NCBI RefSeq assembly: GCF_958979055.1
Contig: NC_084889.1
Location: 8,735,761-8,799,760 of the forward strand
Direction: 5' to 3'
DNA from: Alnus glutinosa
Taxonomy: Eukaryota > Streptophyta > Magnoliopsida > Fagales > Betulaceae
Length of the DNA: 64,000 nucleotides
The position numbers and the translations under genes were made by a program. Below the pieces are notes generated by a model. The model did not search any database. It had not been told where the DNA came from and worked only from the letters and a program-made list of their open reading frames with translations. Shown here one piece after another: positions 42,871 through 55,961 of the stretch (positions are counted from its first letter, which is position 1; each line of letters starts with the position of its first letter).

Positions 42871-43587
42871 TCATACGCCGGTAGATCCGAACCCACCCCC
42901 ACCTCTCACGGTCGAGTCCAAATCCTCAACCTCCATCACATCAGGCGTCATGATCTTCTCAATAATCAACTGCGCGATCCTATCGCCTGCTTTTACCTCG
43001 AAATCAACGTCGGCGTGGTTGAACAGTACAACCCCAACTGGACCCCTGTAGTCAGCATCGATCACGCCTGCACCCACATCGATCGAGTGCTTCCACGCCA
43101 AGCCCGATCTCGGCGCTACAGATCCACACAAACTCATTTCATTAAACAACCAAAAAAAAAAAACCCACCAAAAAGAAAACGAGAGATTGAGAGAGAGGAT
43201 TCACCAACGCGCGCGTAGGTTCCTTCGGGAATTGCAATGCTCAGGTCGGTTGGAACCAGGGCTTTTCCTCTCGCTGGTACCTTGATCTCTGTTGCACTGC
43301 ACAAAACATGAATACCCATCAGCAATCAGATTCAACCACAGTTTTTTCTTCATGAAACAATGGAAAATCGAGGGTTATTTCAACCTGGAGAGATCGTAGC
43401 CTGCGGAGAGAGAAGAGGCTCTGGAAGGCAAAACAGCTTTCTCGGAGAGCTTTTTCACTCTCAGGAGCAACGAGGGGCTCTCCGAGAATGCAGCGGCGAC
43501 GACACCGTTTTGGCCCAGCTTGGGGATCTTCGGCAACGGTTCTTTGACTTCGGGGGGGCTGTTGCTTTGGAGATCTGACTGTGCCAT
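42871..43587 (-). CDS. DUT: Deoxyuridine 5'-triphosphate nucleotidohydrolase (dUTPase)
   Basis: Three coding exons on the minus strand (43587-43385, 43296-43205, 43115-42871) give 179 residues. The enzyme converts dUTP to dUMP and pyrophosphate, keeping uracil out of DNA and feeding dTMP synthesis. All five motifs of the trimeric dUTPase family are present: motif 1 SAGYDL (61-66), motif 2 PRSGLAWK (100-107), motif 3 GVIDADYRG (115-123) with the catalytic aspartate, motif 4 GDRIAQLI (142-149) and the glycine-rich C-terminal motif 5 [10 protein letters not shown] (169-178). The first 45 residues are not conserved in the family. The frame is open further upstream, but a TATA-like sequence and E2F sites lie there, so the start at 43587 is preferred. 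It is convergent with the isomerase gene. Confidence 0.95.
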
Positions 43588-43678
43588 TGTGAGAGCCAAA
43601 CAGAAAGCACGGTGACGAGATGGGTATGGTAGTATTCGCCAAAAACTGTGTTTTAGAGGGTGAAAGGAAAAATTTGGG

Positions 43679-43750
43679 GTGGGTTTAAATAAAAGAAGAG
43701 CTCCGGAAAAATGGGTATTTTGCAGAGTTTTGGCGCCAAGCTTTCCCGCC
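43679..43750 (-). promoter_or_regulatory. dUTPase promoter with two E2F sites and a TATA-like box
   Basis: On the plus strand TTTGGCGC (43729-43736) and TTTCCCGC (43742-43749) both match the E2F consensus TTTSSCGC exactly, five bases apart. About 35 bp closer to the gene lies TTTAAATAAAA (43683-43693), which on the minus strand reads TTTTATTTAAA, a TATA-like box about 100 bp before the ATG. Binding is inferred from sequence only. Confidence 0.65.
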
Positions 43751-43824
43751 ATTTTTCCTGCAGTCCGTGGACGAGTAAGAGGATCGGCTGGCACTGCGCC
43801 GTCTGCGCGCTTTAAGTCGTGCAA

Positions 43825-45410
43825 AAAGAGACATAACCCGTAGGACTAGTTTGCGGATGATTATTCTAGAACAGAGTAATGTTCCCACACCCTTGTTTCT
43901 CCGTACTTTTAGGAAGTTTTTAAAATTATTATTATATTAAATTTTAATAAAGATTTATATTAAAGTTAATAGTAATTTTAAAAATCACTTAAGAATTTGA
44001 AAATATATTTTTAATATAACTTTCTCTAACAATTTTTTCCTCTGCGAGCAAATACTTCTTTTGAGCGTGATAATGGATTAGGGGAGCCTTCCGCATCCCT
44101 CCTCCTCAATAGGTTGTGGTAGGTTTTGTTTATAAATAAGTTTCCTTCTCTCTTTGGACGTCATAAGCACCTGAAGAAGTGAAGGGATTGTGTTTTGTCT
44201 CGTCCTGTTTCGGGATGGAGATGTGGTTTTCTTTCGCTTGGTAGGGTGTAATGGCGGACGTTTTCTCTCGATTTGTGGCACACGGTGTTTGATTTATAAT
44301 AGGAGTTCGTGATAAGCTGCTGCTGGTTTGGATGGCCAAGCCGGTGACGAAATCGCATTGGTCCAAGATTTGGGTTTCTTCCATGGATATTCCAGTATGA
44401 TGGTGTTGATTTCGAATAGGAGGCTTTGATCTGCCACTACTGGTTTGGATGGCCATGTTGGAGACGAAATCACTTGCTCAAATGCTTTTCGTGGTTGTTT
44501 GCAGCAAAAAGGGTCTAGGGATTTCTACTGGAACAGCGGTTAGGGCGAAAAGGGATTGATGGTTTTAGCGTTTTTGTTTCTTCGATTTTCTCGCAATAGA
44601 GGCGACACATGGTTTTTCTGGAGCTGTACCAGTGATTCGGGCACTATTTTCAAGTGTGGCTTTAGGGGTAATTAGGGCGCTTTTTCGGATGCGGCATTTA
44701 GGGGTGATATTCCAAGAACGGTTTCCGAAATCTTATGGAGTCTGCAAATCGTCTAGCAAAAATGGGAAGTGGGGAAAATTGTCAAGCCAGTGCTTTTGTA
44801 GTTGTTTTCATTTTCTTTGTTTGTGTCTGGTTGTTGTTTAATGTAGCTGCTATGTTGTTTTTATAAGATCAAAACCTGATCTACAAAAGCCATCTCCTTT
44901 TTATTTTTAGTTTAAGATCAAAACCGTGGCCCATGGGGCCGGCTTTTATTTTTTATTTTTGTAATTTTTTATATTGTGACATGTGTCAACCCTCAGGGGT
45001 TGATACGTGGTGAACTTTTACGGAAAACTTGATTGAGGTACTAATTTGGTATTTTTTCAAAATTGAAGTACCATCTGTGATGCGAATTGAAACTCAGGGA
45101 CCAAAAAATAAAGTTTCAAAAACTCAATGACCAAAGGTGTATTTAACCATTTTATTAAATCAATCTCTAAAGTTTAAAATTTTATTGATTTACTCTATAA
45201 GGTTTTAATTGTTATCAAATAAATCATTATATCAACCTTCCGTTAAATTTATAACGTTATACCCATTTAAAAGGTGACATGTGTCCCCTTTAATAAATAT
45301 AAATTTTAAAATAAAAATTGAGATGGGTGGCTGCATGGCCACCCCAATTTTTGTTGGGGTGGTCTGAACTATGGTAATTTTATTTAGTTATTTATTTATA
45401 TTTGTATTAA
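43825..45410. other. Intergenic region, transposon-derived debris
   Basis: Holds an unidentified G/T-rich repetitive segment (44060-44860) with an imperfect direct repeat: GATTTATAATAGGAGTTCGT at 44291 and GATTTCGAATAGGAGGCTTT at 44408, both continuing to TGGTTTGGATGGCCA and GACGAAATC. Small retroelement-like phrases follow (GTGGCTGCATGGCCACCCC at 45329-45347). The short open frames here match no protein I know. Confidence 0.45.
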
Positions 45411-45421
45411 AGAGAATATGT

Positions 45422-45660
45422 ATGGGTAAAAAGACGAGCAGTTGAATAACTGCATACTAATCACCCTAAATTCCTAGCCGTCTAACTGTTTTTGTAGACG
45501 GTTGGAAAAAACTAGTAACGGCCTAGAACGGGGTGGTTATCGATTTGATAGCTAGGTAGAGGCGATTACTAAGTGCTAGCCACCTACTATATATATATAT
45601 ATACACAAGAAGATGTCGTTTCATTTGGAATTTAAAATGGCGGCATACATTCGGCAAAAA

Positions 45661-45738
<78 letters not shown>

Positions 45739-45958
45739 AGCCCAAACAATATGTTTAATAAATTCCCAACACCCAAAAATAGGCAAAAAAGATGCTCACA
45801 TTTAAAAAGCGGTTGTGCAATGCAATTATAACTTTAAATAACTGTTAACCGCTTAAGGTTGGGTGGTTGCAGTTATAAAAATAAAACAACCGCCTAAGAC
45901 ATTTACAATTAGTGTTTAGAAGCAATAACTGTTAACTGTAACCCTTTTTTTACCCTTA
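45422..45958. mobile_element. hAT-like non-autonomous element, 537 bp, containing an (AT)n array
   Basis: Left end ATGGGTAAAAAG and the reverse complement of the right end, TAAGGGTAAAAA, form a short inverted repeat; AGAATATGT flanks both sides (45413-45421 and 45959-45967), compatible with an 8-bp hAT duplication. Inside are GGTTATCG / TAACCGCTTAAGG words like those of the remnant at 5052-5905, which suggests a related family. A (TA)n/(AT)n array of about 65 bp lies at 45669-45734, giving spurious Tyr-Ile open frames on both strands. Confidence 0.55.
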
Positions 45959-45967
45959 AGAATATGT

Positions 45968-47253
45968 GTTACCTTGCCGATACAAATTTAACGGAAGATA
46001 GACAAAATAATTTAATTGATAATAAATAAAACCTTATGGAGTAAATCAATAAATTTAAAATCTTTGTGAGTGATTTGATAAAAAGTCATACGTCATAAAA
46101 TATCTAAAATATTTTTCCCTATTAATACTTCAAATGAGTGATAATATCACACATAACAATAGAACACTCCACACATTTACGATGAGTCAGATTAACTAGG
46201 TTGGGCAATTGGGGGAGGTTCATGGGTAAGGGTTCTCATTGTGTTGTCCATTACTTAATAAAAAATAACAAAAGAAGAGATTTTTGTAATCCAGATAAGT
46301 TAAGATATCTTATTGCAATAGAAAACAAACAAAATTTATAAACAATTTTTTTTTTGGGAAAAATGAAGAATAGTTATTTTTAAGATATTTTAAGAAATTT
46401 GGTTAAAACATGATTAAATTTCAGGTAGAAAATCTTGTCATTCCTGTGTTGTCAACTTGTCACCAGGCAGATTAATATAATTATTCATTTATTTTCAATT
46501 TATTATATGGACAAAAAATTCTTACAAATTAATTTATAGAAAATATTTACAATTTACATATAAAAATGATATATGTCATTTAAACATGTGAAAAATACAT
46601 ATTTTTTATTATTACTATTAAAAAACCATATAAAAAATAAATACTATTAAAATAATTTATATTTCTCACGTACTCATTTTTAGGTAATTATCATTTAAGT
46701 ACAAACCAAAGTCGACTAGGACAACGGCAATAAAGTAAGAGAGCAAGGGCACCTATAATCACACCATGCTATGATGTCGTTTCGACATCCTAATTCGGCG
46801 GGTTTGTGGCGCAGTGCGCACCACGGCTCATAAAACCCAAAATACGAAAAAATCCACTTGAATCTCAAAATTCTTTCCACCACCAAGTCGCGTATAAAAC
46901 ACGACAGCAATCTTCAAATGACGTTAACCTAAACTTGTAGATTTCACACGGAGGCGTCCCGTGCACTCCTCAGCACTGCGCGTGTGGATATGACACTTCC
47001 TGAGAATGGGAAGAACACGTCGAAGAGTAACTCGGGTCAGACATCAAAACGTCTCATCTCGCTAACGTGCACCGCTAAGGGACACCCTCTTAACCTACAC
47101 CACAAACCTCATTTATCTTCCATCGCGCTTAACCTATATTCTCCCCCTCTCTTCAGCTTTTGTTCTCTTTAAGGCGCAATCAAAAGCAAGAAAGGGTTTC
47201 TTTGGCTCTCACTCTCTCTTATCTCTCTCACTCTCAACTCTCGTCGATCATCC
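45968..47253. other. Intergenic region and leader of the GYF gene
   Basis: AT-rich up to about 46690, with the third copy of the dispersed repeat at 46505-46690. From 46900 the composition becomes more balanced. The 100 bp before the ATG at 47254 are a C/T-rich leader with CTCTCACTCTC repeats (47205-47240). No other gene seen. Confidence 0.5.
46505..46690. repeat. Dispersed AT-rich MITE-like repeat, copy 3 of 3
   Basis: Contains TTACAAATTAATTTATAGAA, CAATTTACATATAAAAATGA, CATGTGAAAAATACATATTT and the same AT-rich centre as copies at 19685 and 23605. The right arm is shortened. Confidence 0.45.
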
Positions 47254-49743
47254 ATGGCCGACCGCACCGACTCCGATTCTAGCCACCACCTCTCTGTCAC
47301 GCCTCCCACTCAGCAGATCTCCAAAGGTATTTGGTCTCCCAATTTCCGAAGCTCCATTTTCTTCTTCGATTGAAACCCTAGCTTATCTAGGGGATTCGAG
47401 CTCTTTGTGTTAATTTATCGCACCGTTGTTGATATAAAAAATTTCGTGCACGGAGTTTAGGTTTTGTGTATTTTTGTACCTAGGGTTTTGGTTTATATTA
47501 GGTAATGCATTTCTTTGTTCCCTTTTTGGCATTTGCGTAACTCTTAGTTTGGTTCCCGGAACAAGGAAGGAAATGCTCATGCTTTGAAATGGTTACTGAT
47601 ACATGCATTAGTTTAAACACTCTAGGATTTTTTTTTTTTTTTTTTCTTTTTCCCGTTTTCAGTTAGTTTTTAAAAGGTCAAAAAGGTTGTTTGTTTATTT
47701 CACATTTTGTGTTTGAAATTTTTTGCTACTTTTCTTGTAACTGATCTTGCACGTTTGGTTATTTATACTCACTCGCTGCACGCTCCATTTCCTCCTGTAA
47801 GTTGCGGGATATTAGTGACCCAGAATTTACATGGTAAAGATCAGATTTTTATTGGCATTTTTTTTTTGTCGTTAGGGTTTTTCTTAGCTAATCGTCTTGG
47901 TTGGTTGATTATCAGAAGTCACATCATCATTACCGCGATAACTTTGGGTGCAGTATGCTGCTGACGAAGTTCTTACTAGAGAAAAGTATGCTTGATTCAC
48001 GGACTTCACGGACTTTAAATGATTGGTTTTAAGCTGGTCTGTGGACTAAAATGTCTTACGGCATGGGCTTTGTGACTCAAATTTTCTCCAAATTTGGTCC
48101 AGTGTATATGATGAGATTTTTTGTTGCTTGTGGACTTGGTGCAGCGAGATATTAAAGAGATACCCTGGTCTAGGTCAACATAAGTCACTTGTCTTTAAGT
48201 TGGATTTTGGTGGTTGCCATATAAGTAGACTGTCACGTGAATGAGTTTTTGGTTCATGGTCTTCTAGTTTTTGCCTTCCCTATTTATTATTTGTTTCAGT
48301 CAAATTTTGTCGAATTTGCTCTCACCAGTTGCCCCCCCTATTTTTTTGCCCTCTTGTATATTGGAAATGGTAGTTATAGTGAAGTTGGATTAGTATAAGA
48401 AACAAGTTTGAAGAAAGAGGAAGAAAATTGTGAGGGGTAGGAGAATTGGTAATGCAACAACTTGCCTGGGACTTGGGAGCTAGAAGTTGGAGGATCAATT
48501 CCTTGCTACCAACTTACAAAAAAAAAATCCTTGCTACCTATACGTGTGGGTTGTGGCTGATATTATTACAACTATCAAAATGGAGGCCTTACTGTTAAAG
48601 CTTATACTTTTTACATTAGAAGTTGGGTGGTTGTAGTTTCTCAATAAGAAAATAGTTTATCTTTTATCCACAAAGTTTTGTACAGTCCCATACTTATAAA
48701 AAAAAAAGTTTTCTACAGTTTCACGCATTTGAAATCCATTGAGGCTATGAATTAAAATCTCCATCTCTTAAGGTGATAAGATTCATAATATTCCTCTTAA
48801 GTTTGAAGTAATTAAGTAAAATTTTGGTGCAAGTGTCAAAACATGTGAAGGACATGGGTATGAATTATGAAATGCCAATTATTATGGTATAATTTTACTT
48901 GTACACCTACAATTTTCTTGTCTTCAACCTAGTTTTTTGCAAGCTTTCCTACATTAAGAAAAATGTCACGAGTGGATGTCTTAGTGACTTGGACTGTTGT
49001 GTTAACTTGTTATAAAGATTATAATTCAGATAATGAGGGCTTTTCTGTTTACCTTTTTTTTTTGGGTGTAGATTGGGTGTAGGAAGCATAATTTTCATCC
49101 AATTTGTGCAAGAATATTGTGTTGAATCAAAAGTGAAAGTATAGTTTTCTTAATTCCTGGTGGAAGTGAATTGGCTAATTTTTTACCTAAATCGCAGACT
49201 TAATGAATTGGCTAATTTTTTATTTGGTGTTTCTGTGAGAATATTTGTAATTTGGTTCCAGTCTCTTTTGTATGCTGTGATTGTAAAGTAACTTGCTTAC
49301 TAGCTGCTACAAATGGACTTATTTGGCGCAAAGATTTTGAAGGCACTAAGAATGATATGTGTAATTTGATTGGAACAAGGCTTCCCTTCTATATTAGTGG
49401 TGCAGAATTGTTCATTTTAATTAGTTCACAGTCAATGAAGTGTGTAATGTAGCAAATAGTAAGAGTAAGCTGCTGAACAAAAAATGAAATACGTCGCTGT
49501 ATTTTTGCTATAATCATCCCTGAAGTCTTTTGTTATTAATTATATTTAGTTCATTTTGCTATGGTCTATGTGGATCCACAAGAATGTCCAGAGTATATTC
49601 TACAGCCTTACGGAATTGCGGTGTTTACAGTTGTAGTTGAGGCTGAATGATGGAATGATATGGCCAGACTTTATACTAGGCCACATAGCTTTTGAGGATA
49701 AACAGATATCATTTTTCTTTCATGTATATATATATCTTCATAA

Positions 49744-49775
<32 letters not shown>

Positions 49776-52700
49776 AAAAAAAAACCCGCCAAAAAAAAAA
49801 GAAAAAGAAGAGGAAACGCTTACCTCCTCCGTTAAAAGAAAAATTCCTTGCAGTTAAGTCTTTTGTGGTGCTTTATCTCATGTTGTCTAATTCATACTTT
49901 ACAAGGGTTCAAACACAAAGGAAAAAAGAAAAAGCAACACTTAATGTTGTTTTATATGAAAATGTGAGCAACACTATTACTTGTTCTGCTCAAAGTATGA
50001 GATGTTGAGTAAGGTTTCCCATCTCTCAAAAACTTTTCTGTTTAACCAAATGAAGTTGGTGGATTGCATGGACAATTTGATATGTACTTGTGGTGTCAGT
50101 CACTTAAACATCGTTTATGAGATAAGCCTAATGATTCAAAATCCTGCTTTGGTTAATATTTGATTTTTCTTTTCATTTTTTAAATTTAATATAATTATTG
50201 TTCATTCTCTTTGATTTATCCAGATATTCAAGGGTCTGACAATACCATTCCACTCTCACCACAGTGGCTTCTGCCAAAGCCAGGGGAGAGTAAGCCTGGA
50301 ATAGCAGCTGTGGTATGTTTTCGTTACATTTTGATCGAATATTTATGTAGTCTACCTGAGCATGCATATTTTCTAAGAAAAAGTGAATGTGTTATATAGT
50401 TACTGGGATTTTTTGTTAGCAGCATGTGTCCTGTCTTCTTTTTTATTTGGTAATTTATTATTGCTTCAGATTTTTTTTTTTTGTTTTTTGTTCAGGAAAA
50501 CCATTTCAGCCTGCATCCAGCTTATGGCAATCGCTCGGATATCTCGAAGTCACCGGGAAATGGTGAGGAGATGCACGAAAGCCATAAGAAAAAGGATGTC
50601 TTCAGGCCATCCTTGGTTGATATGGAAACTGGTCGCCGTGACCGCTGGCGTGATGAAGAAAGGGACACTAATTCCTCTGTGCGCAAAGATCGTTGGAGGG
50701 ATGGAGACAAAGACCTTGGTGACATTCGTAGGACGGATCGTAGGATGGAAAATTCATCCGTTAGACAACCTGGAGAAGTGCGTCGTGCTCCACCTGAGAG
50801 GTGGTCTGACTCAAGTAACCGGGATAGTAACTATGAACAACGGCGTGAGAGCAAGTGGAACACACGTTGGGGGCCTGATGATAAGGAGACTGAAGGTTTG
50901 CGTGAGAAGTGGATCGATTCTGGCAGAGATGGTGATGTGCATCTTGATAAGGGGATGTCTCATGTTGCCAATCATGGAAAGGATGAGAGGGAGGGGGATC
51001 ATTATCGGCCATGGAGATCTAGTTCCTTACAAAACCGAGGACGGGGAGAGCCTCCTCACCAGCAAAGCTTAACACCAAACAAACAAGTTTCTACATTTTC
51101 TTATGGCCGTGGACGTGGGGAAAATACACCTCCAACCTTTTCTCTAGGACGTGGACGGGGAAGTTATGGTGGCAGCTCTACTAACACACATTCTCTTGGA
51201 ACAGTCGTAGACAAAGTTGAGTCTGGCCAAGGGGAGCCTTACCGTTTAAGATATAGTAGAACGAAGTTGCTTGATGTATACAGAACGACCGATATGAGTT
51301 CATATAGAAGATTGGATGGGTTTGTAAAAGTGCCGTATCTGACACAGGATGAATCATTAGAGCCCTTGGCACTATGTGCACCGAATTCTGAGGAAATGGT
51401 AAATTTATTTATGAATTGATATTGAGAATGTTATTGATACCTCAGCAGTTGATTTGATTTATATCTGCTTGAGTAGGCTGTTATGAAGGGAATTGACAAA
51501 GGCGATGTTGTAAGTAGTGGTGCACCACAGATAGCTAAAGATGGAAGGACCTCAACAGATTTTACACAAGCAAGACGAGCCAAGCTTGGTAGTACTTATT
51601 ACCAAATGTCTTCAAATATTCACTTACACATACTCTTGGGTAAGAATTAACATCTATGGGAATTGTATTATCTGCGCAGGCTCTAAGGAAGATTTACCGC
51701 ATGCTTTGGATGATTATAAAGATGAAAGTGCTGAAAATTCAAGAGGTAGTTCTGCAAATATTTCAGAAGGTTATTCCTATGAAAGGCAGACACCCTATCA
51801 TGGGTCCAACATGAAAATGGAATTTCCGCGAGATCATAAGTCATGCTCTGATAACAAGTTTAAAGCCGAAGGTATGTATTTAGAAAGTTGTTCTCAGTGA
51901 TTATGCAAAATAAAAGAAAAAGAATAACTACTTTCCCATTTGGTCTGATTTTATAAGTGAGTCTTGTATGCTATTTGATGAGTGTAAAAAGTGATTCGCT
52001 TGACAAAAATTTTATGTAATCGGATTATCTTATTAGCTACCAAATGCATCTTGAAACTTTGTTTCAACTTTTACGTGTGACTGGGGGTTGGAGTTGAGAT
52101 CCTTGTTTTCCTATCTGTCGATGATACACCCAATTTTTGTATCTCATAAGCATGAATCAATTTTGCCATTTATTGTGAAGGTGTTTCTTTGTACTTTCTA
52201 TCTGCAGCTTTCAGAGAAGATGGTGATCCTTATAGCAAGGCTGAGGAGGTGCCCATTAATAAGGAATCAAGTCTCCCAGGAAATACTTCTGTTCCTGCCA
52301 CTACATGGCGAACCCCTTCACTGGGAGAACGTTCACATAATGCCTTGCATGATTGGAGAGAGAATACAAGTGATGGCAGGTCCAGGTCCTCCGCTATGGG
52401 CTGGTCAGAACCACCCAAGGAACTACATAGTGAATGGGAAAGTAAATTGGGTAACCTATCAGAAACCAAAGATGGATCCAAGTGGCGAACCAGTGAGGAT
52501 CCCATTCTTAAGAGGCAGCCATCTGGAATTATGGACAGGGAACAGGAAGCTAGGAAAGCTCTGCAGCCTTCTCCAGAGGAGTTAATGCTTTATTATAAAG
52601 ATCCCCAAGGGAGAATTCAAGGCCCTTTCAATGGGTTTGATATTATTTCATGGTTTGAGAATGGATATTTTGGCTTAGATTTGCTAGTCTGCCTAAGTCC

Positions 52701-55700
52701 AAATGACTTGCCTTGGTCACCACTCGGTGATGTTATGCCCCATTTACGAGCTAAAGCCGGGCCACCACCTGGATTTACTATGCCAAAACAAAATGAATAT
52801 GCAGATGCATCTAGCAGGCCAAACATCGGCAGCTTGGGGAATCTTCATGCTACAGTAAACGAGATTGATGTTTTGAGGGACGAACCCAGGCATAGACATG
52901 GTTCCATGACAGAAGCTGAGAATAGATTTTTGGAGTCACTGATGTCTGGTAATGTGAGCAGTTCATCACTGGAGAAGTTTGCTTCTGAAGGTTAATTTTG
53001 TTAAAGATTTCTCTTTTTAAATATATTTTGATTATATATTGTGAGCACATATTGTGCTTTAGCCAGGCCCTGTTCTCTTCCTTTTATTGTATTGATTATT
53101 ACCAGACAGCGGCCTAATTTCACTTGGATGATTACGATTAATTTGTAGGTATGCAAGGATATATTGGAAATAATTCAAGTAGTATGCCGCCATCTGGAGT
53201 AGATAGCGGAAACAACCTTTACCTGTTAGCAAAGAGAATGGCTCTTGAACGGCTGAGGTCCGTGCCCAATTCTTATCCATATTGGCCTGGAAGAGACGCC
53301 GCATCCCTGGTTTCGAAGTCTGATGTTATCCCAGACTCCCCGACACCACAGTCAAAGATTCTATCTTCTATGAATGACAATCCTCGTCAGCCTCTTCCTT
53401 CAAATAATGCTGACTTGTTGTCCCTTCTCCAAGGCTCATCTGACCGGTCATCCACTGGTGTAAACAATGGTCTTGCTGGTTGGTCGAATTTTCATGCCCA
53501 AGGTGGAATAGATCCACTTCCAAATAAGATTGACTTCCATCATGATCAGAGTTTCCCTCCTCAGGCCCCATTTGGGATCCAACAACAGAGGCTGCAATCA
53601 CAAAACCAACCGTCTTTAGCCAATCCAGTTGCTCAAGCTATAGATAATCCATCTGGTATTTTTACACCAGAAAAGTTGCTTTCATCTGGCTTAGTACTAG
53701 ATCCACAATTGTTAAATATGCTGCAACAGCAGTACTTGTTGCAGTTACATTCGCAGGCACCAGTTCAAACACAGCAGATGTCATTGTTAGATAAACTTCT
53801 GTTGCTTAAGCAGCAACAGAAGCAGCAGGAGGAGCAGCAACAGTTATTACGACAACAACAGTTACTTTCTCAGGTTCTGTCAGAGCATCAACCTCACCAG
53901 TTATATGGTGACCCATCTTTTGGACAGTTACAGGCAGCTGCAATACCATCGGCGAATGCATCTGTAGATCCTCCTCGGCTTCAGCCACCACAAGAGATGT
54001 TTCAGATTGGTTCCCAGACGGCAATTCCCATTATTCAAGATCAACATAACTCTAACTTTGTGAAATTGCCTGTACAAGTTAATCATGATGTTAATTATAG
54101 CGTAAGTTCTGAAGCGTCTTCTTTGCTTCTACCTCATCAATTATTTGGGAATATCACCCGTCAAAAAGCGTGGGATGCTACTGTTCCAGAAGAAATTGTT
54201 GATACCCTTAAAAAAGAATCGTTACCGACATCATCTTTTGTTGAAAGCTCCCGTTTGTTTGAGATGATGAACAGATCTGTCGAGGGGCCTCAGCTTGTGA
54301 AGACATCTGTTCCTGATTCTGAATTCCATGATACCAGAACTCTGGAGCAGTCATCAGACAACACTTTGAGGACCAATGAAACTGTCATGGTTGAGACCTC
54401 TGAAGTTACTGTGGAATCAGTACCTGTTTCTGTGTCATCAGCAGGAACTTGTAAGGGTGAAATGCCTGTGCCTGAGCAAAGTGATTTAAAGGTTCAACCT
54501 GGTGTTTTACATGAAGAACTGGAAGCTGAAAGGGAAAGGTGCACTATGGAGCCCTCTATGGTGACAGAAGTTAAGAGTGTTGAAGTGCGTGAGCAAAGAA
54601 AAGGTTCTGAGAAGAAGCCTAAGAAGCAAAAATCTTCGAAGTTACAGTCTTCTGACCAGGTAAAAGAAGTGCTCAAGACTTCATCTTCGCTGCAATCAAG
54701 GCAATCTGAAATTCAAAAGCAGAGAATTGAGACAGAAATTGGTGCTGGAGATGCACTATATGGAACATCTCCGCAAAAGGCAAGAGATAACAGAGGCAGT
54801 AAATCTGGGATCACTACTGTGGAAAATGTGGCTTCCCAACAAGCTCAAAGCATTGTACCTGCTAGAGTTTCGGCAGATGACATTGGAGGTGTTGATATCA
54901 AGAGCAACTCAGGAGTACTTGGTTCTACCTCAGTGCAGGATACCCAAACACATACTGGACACCGAGCTTGGAAACCTGCTTCTGGTATCAAGCCTAAGTC
55001 ATTATTGGAAATTCAACAGGAAGAACAGAGGAAAGCACAGATAGAAACAGTAGTATCTGAGATCACCACTTCCGTCAACTCCATGAGTTTGTCAACTCCT
55101 TGGGCGGGCGTTTTAGCTAATCCAGACGCAAAAGTATCTAGGGAAACTCGCAGAGATGCAGGGAATTCTGAGTTAAGTCTAGGGAAACCTGAAGGTTCTG
55201 TGAATTCTAAGATCAAGAAGAGCCATTTGCATGACCTATTGGCAGAAGAAGTTTTGGCAAAGTCTAGTGAAAGAGATGTCGAAGTTCCTGACAGTATATC
55301 TACTCTGGCTACTCCACAAGTTATGACCACCCATTCAGAATCCGTAGATGATGATAACTTTATTGAGGCTAAAGATACTAAGAAGAGTCGCAAAAAGTCA
55401 GCAAAGGCTAAGGGAGCAGGAGCTAAGGTCTCTGTATCCCTTGCTTCTGATGTTTCTATTGGTTCGAGTCCCATTGAGAAAGGGAAAAGCTCTCGTCCTA
55501 TACTGCAGGAGAAGGAAGTATTGCCGGCAATCCCATCAGGGCCTTCTCTAGGAGACTTTGTTCTTTGGAAGGGAGAGTCAGCTAACTCTTCCCCTTCTCC
55601 GGCATGGTCTACTGACTCTGGGAAGCTATCTAAACCTACATCTTTAAGGGACATCCAAAAGGAGCAGGAGAAAAGGGTCTCTTCTGCCCACAATCCAACC

Positions 55701-55910
55701 CAGATTCCAACTCCTCAGAAATCCCAGCCAACTCAGGTCACCCGCACCAGTGGTCCTTTATGGTCGCTTTCTGCATCTTCTCCTGCTAAGAGCGCGTCTC
55801 CAATCCTGAATAATTCCCATGCTGCTTCTCAGTCAAAATTTAAAGGAGATGATGACCTATTCTGGGGCCCAATTGATCAATCAAAGCAAGAAACTAAGCA
55901 GTATGGTTTT

Positions 55911-55961
<51 letters not shown>

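Noticed and set aside
43588..43824. Possible N-terminal extension of dUTPase (79 extra codons in frame)
   Set aside because: The extension would contain the TATA-like box and both E2F sites, and its sequence does not look like a clear transit peptide. Kept as promoter and leader.
45523..45831. Tyr-Ile repeat open frames on both strands
   Set aside because: Direct translation of the (AT)n microsatellite at 45669-45734.
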